This document shows positions 5,910-6,825 of a stretch of DNA of 6,825 nucleotides, piece after piece. The notes beneath the pieces are model-generated. The model ran no database searches. It worked only from the letters and a program-made list of their open reading frames with translations, and was not told the DNA's origin. A program made the position numbers and the translations under genes. The DNA lies in the NCBI GenBank assembly GCA_023137075.1, contig JAGLQA010000382.1:1-6825 (forward strand). Reading direction: 5' to 3'. Origin of the DNA: Candidatus Aminicenantota bacterium (GTDB taxonomy: Bacteria > Acidobacteriota > Aminicenantia > UBA2199). The first letter of the stretch is position 1. The number at the start of each line of letters is the position of its first letter.

Positions 5910-6768
5910 GAAGAAAAGATTGGATGAGTTAAAAATTAATGAGGCGTTTTTGCTCTCTTATCCCCCACGACCTGAGCTGGGCGAAGAGTTAAAAAAACAA
6001 TTATTCGATTTCCCACTGATCGTGATAAATAAAAAAAATGAAATCATTTCCGGCATCGATTTTTATCACTATTTTAAAGCGCAAAAAGAAGCCGGTGAAA
6101 TCGATGTTTTACAGGGGGATTTCACCATCAAAGAGGCATTGTTTCTAAATTTCAATCTAAAAAACAAATTCTTTGGTCTCAACCTCTATGAAAAACTGAT
6201 CTTTGTAAAAAAGATTGGGAACCTGGCCGGAAAACCTGAGATATACGCCAAAACAGACTTAGATATCAATTTAAACCGGGAATTGCTCGATAAATTGGAA
6301 TATGTTTCCGGCAGTGAATTCAAAGAAATTTTAATCAAGGAAAGGGTCACGTTAAAATCAGCGTTAATGCTTTGTGATTTTGAAAAAGAAGACAGAAAGT
6401 GTTTGCTCGATCTTTTTGCCGCGGTTTATTTCTCTACCAGCCAGCAGCTTAAAATATTGGAAATGACGGAAGAAATCCTGTTCCGGGATAAGATTTCCGC
6501 CGCAGATATGTTTAAAAAACTGAAAATAGGGGAATATTTTAAGGCTGAAAAGCCTCAAAAAAAAATCCTGGATGAAATTTTTAAGCACCGTTTCCCGGTT
6601 TACTCTAAGAAAGAGTTAGAATGGAAGAGAGCAATAAATGATTTGCATCTCCCGGGTAATGTGAAAATATCTCACTATCCCTTTTTTGAGAAAAAGCAGG
6701 TGGATGTACACATTGCCCTGCAAGACCCGGTGGAACTAAAAAAGATCGTCTCCCGGATAAAAACCTGA
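5899..6768 (+). CDS. Divergent ParB-like domain protein
   Basis: This is a 289-aa soluble, Lys-rich protein with no signal peptide or membrane segment. Residues about 35-110 follow the ParB/Spo0J N-terminal pattern. FPLIVINKKNEIISGIDFYHYFKA (38-61) parallels the strand-turn-helix that usually reads LI(A/S)GxRRxxA. EALFLNFNLKNKFFGLNLYEKL (79-100) parallels the ENxQR...LNPxEEA box. The arginines and the ENxQR motif used for CTP binding in true ParB are missing. Residues about 125-210 look all-helical, as in the ParB helix-turn-helix region. The C-terminus (about 236-289) reads as helix-strand-strand-helix and may dimerise (inference). Its start overlaps the nucleotidyltransferase stop by 11 bp, with no clear ribosome binding site, which suggests translational coupling. 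The gene is AT-richer than its neighbours. A role in DNA binding or segregation is suggested by fold and by ftsK nearby, but is not proven. Confidence 0.68.
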   Translation: MVVKKKRLDELKINEAFLLSYPPRPELGEELKKQLFDFPLIVINKKNEIISGIDFYHYFKAQKEAGEIDVLQGDFTIKEALFLNFNLKNKFFGLNLYEKLIFVKKIGNLAGKPEIYAKTDLDINLNRELLDKLEYVSGSEFKEILIKERVTLKSALMLCDFEKEDRKCLLDLFAAVYFSTSQQLKILEMTEEILFRDKISAADMFKKLKIGEYFKAEKPQKKILDEIFKHRFPVYSKKELEWKRAINDLHLPGNVKISHYPFFEKKQVDVHIALQDPVELKKIVSRIKT

Positions 6769-6787
6769 ATCCTACGGAATCCTACGG
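6767..6787. repeat. Two-copy 10-bp tandem repeat at the end of the ParB-like gene
   Basis: GAATCCTACG occurs at 6767-6776 and again immediately at 6777-6786, followed by G. The first copy begins inside the TGA stop codon (6766-6768). No hairpin with a U tract is visible, so it is not a terminator. It may mark slippage or the junction of an inserted element. Confidence 0.6.
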
Positions 6788-6825
6788 GGTCAAGTCTTGC
6801 CAGGTTGTCCGAGAACTCCGATTTT
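6782..6825. mobile_element. Possible edge of a repetitive or transposon-associated sequence (window-truncated)
   Basis: The string ACGGGGTCAAGTCTTG (about 6784-6799) resembles, from memory, short conserved sequences found next to IS200-like/REP-associated tyrosine transposase genes in many bacteria. It contains the small palindrome CAAG-T-CTTG (6791-6799). TCCGA then repeats directly at 6808-6812 and 6817-6821. No transposase coding sequence is within the window, so this rests on a weak sequence resemblance only. Confidence 0.25.

Noticed and set aside
5899..6768. Canonical ParB/Spo0J chromosome-partition protein
   Set aside because: The GxRR and ENxQR motifs of true ParB are missing and no parA gene or parS-like site was noticed nearby, so only a ParB-like domain is called.

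Overview
The window carries four plus-strand genes. In order they are a large tungsten/molybdenum aldehyde:ferredoxin oxidoreductase-family enzyme with a fused 2[4Fe-4S] ferredoxin tail (252-2483), a full-length FtsK/SpoIIIE DNA translocase (2612-4894), a short GlmU-like nucleotidyltransferase (4938-5909) and a divergent ParB-like protein (5899-6768). No tRNA, rRNA, CRISPR array or complete mobile element was seen. An oxygen-sensitive AOR-type enzyme with ferredoxin clusters, near-consensus sigma-70/sigma-A promoters and AT-rich intergenic DNA fit an anaerobic bacterium. A Bacillota (clostridial, Peptococcaceae-like) host is my best guess, but no marker in the window settles the phylum.

Layout. 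Bases 1-251 are non-coding. They hold a small GC-rich foldable segment (about 42-83), a plausible promoter (162-190) and a strong ribosome binding site in front of the oxidoreductase. That gene is visibly GC-richer than its surroundings and has the only classical Shine-Dalgarno sequence in the window. A 128-bp AT-rich gap follows, with a weak inverted repeat and a consensus promoter (TTGACA-N17-TATACT). The expected transcription start of this promoter falls on or next to the ftsK ATG. The 43-bp gap between ftsK and the nucleotidyltransferase gene has a second TTGACA promoter, also placed so that transcription would begin at the ATG. Both promoters share the 11-mer GGGGTTGACAA. The nucleotidyltransferase and ParB-like genes overlap by 11 bp and are probably translationally coupled. 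The last ~55 bp hold a 10-bp tandem repeat and a sequence that may be the edge of a repetitive or transposon-associated element.

How the genes fit together. The oxidoreductase looks like an independent metabolic unit. The other three form a possible chromosome-maintenance/cell-envelope neighbourhood: a DNA pump, a sugar-nucleotide-type nucleotidyltransferase that has lost the acetyltransferase half of GlmU, and a ParB-fold protein whose nucleotide-binding motifs are degenerate. The most noteworthy points are the two apparently leaderless genes with matching promoters and the coupled nucleotidyltransferase/ParB-like pair.
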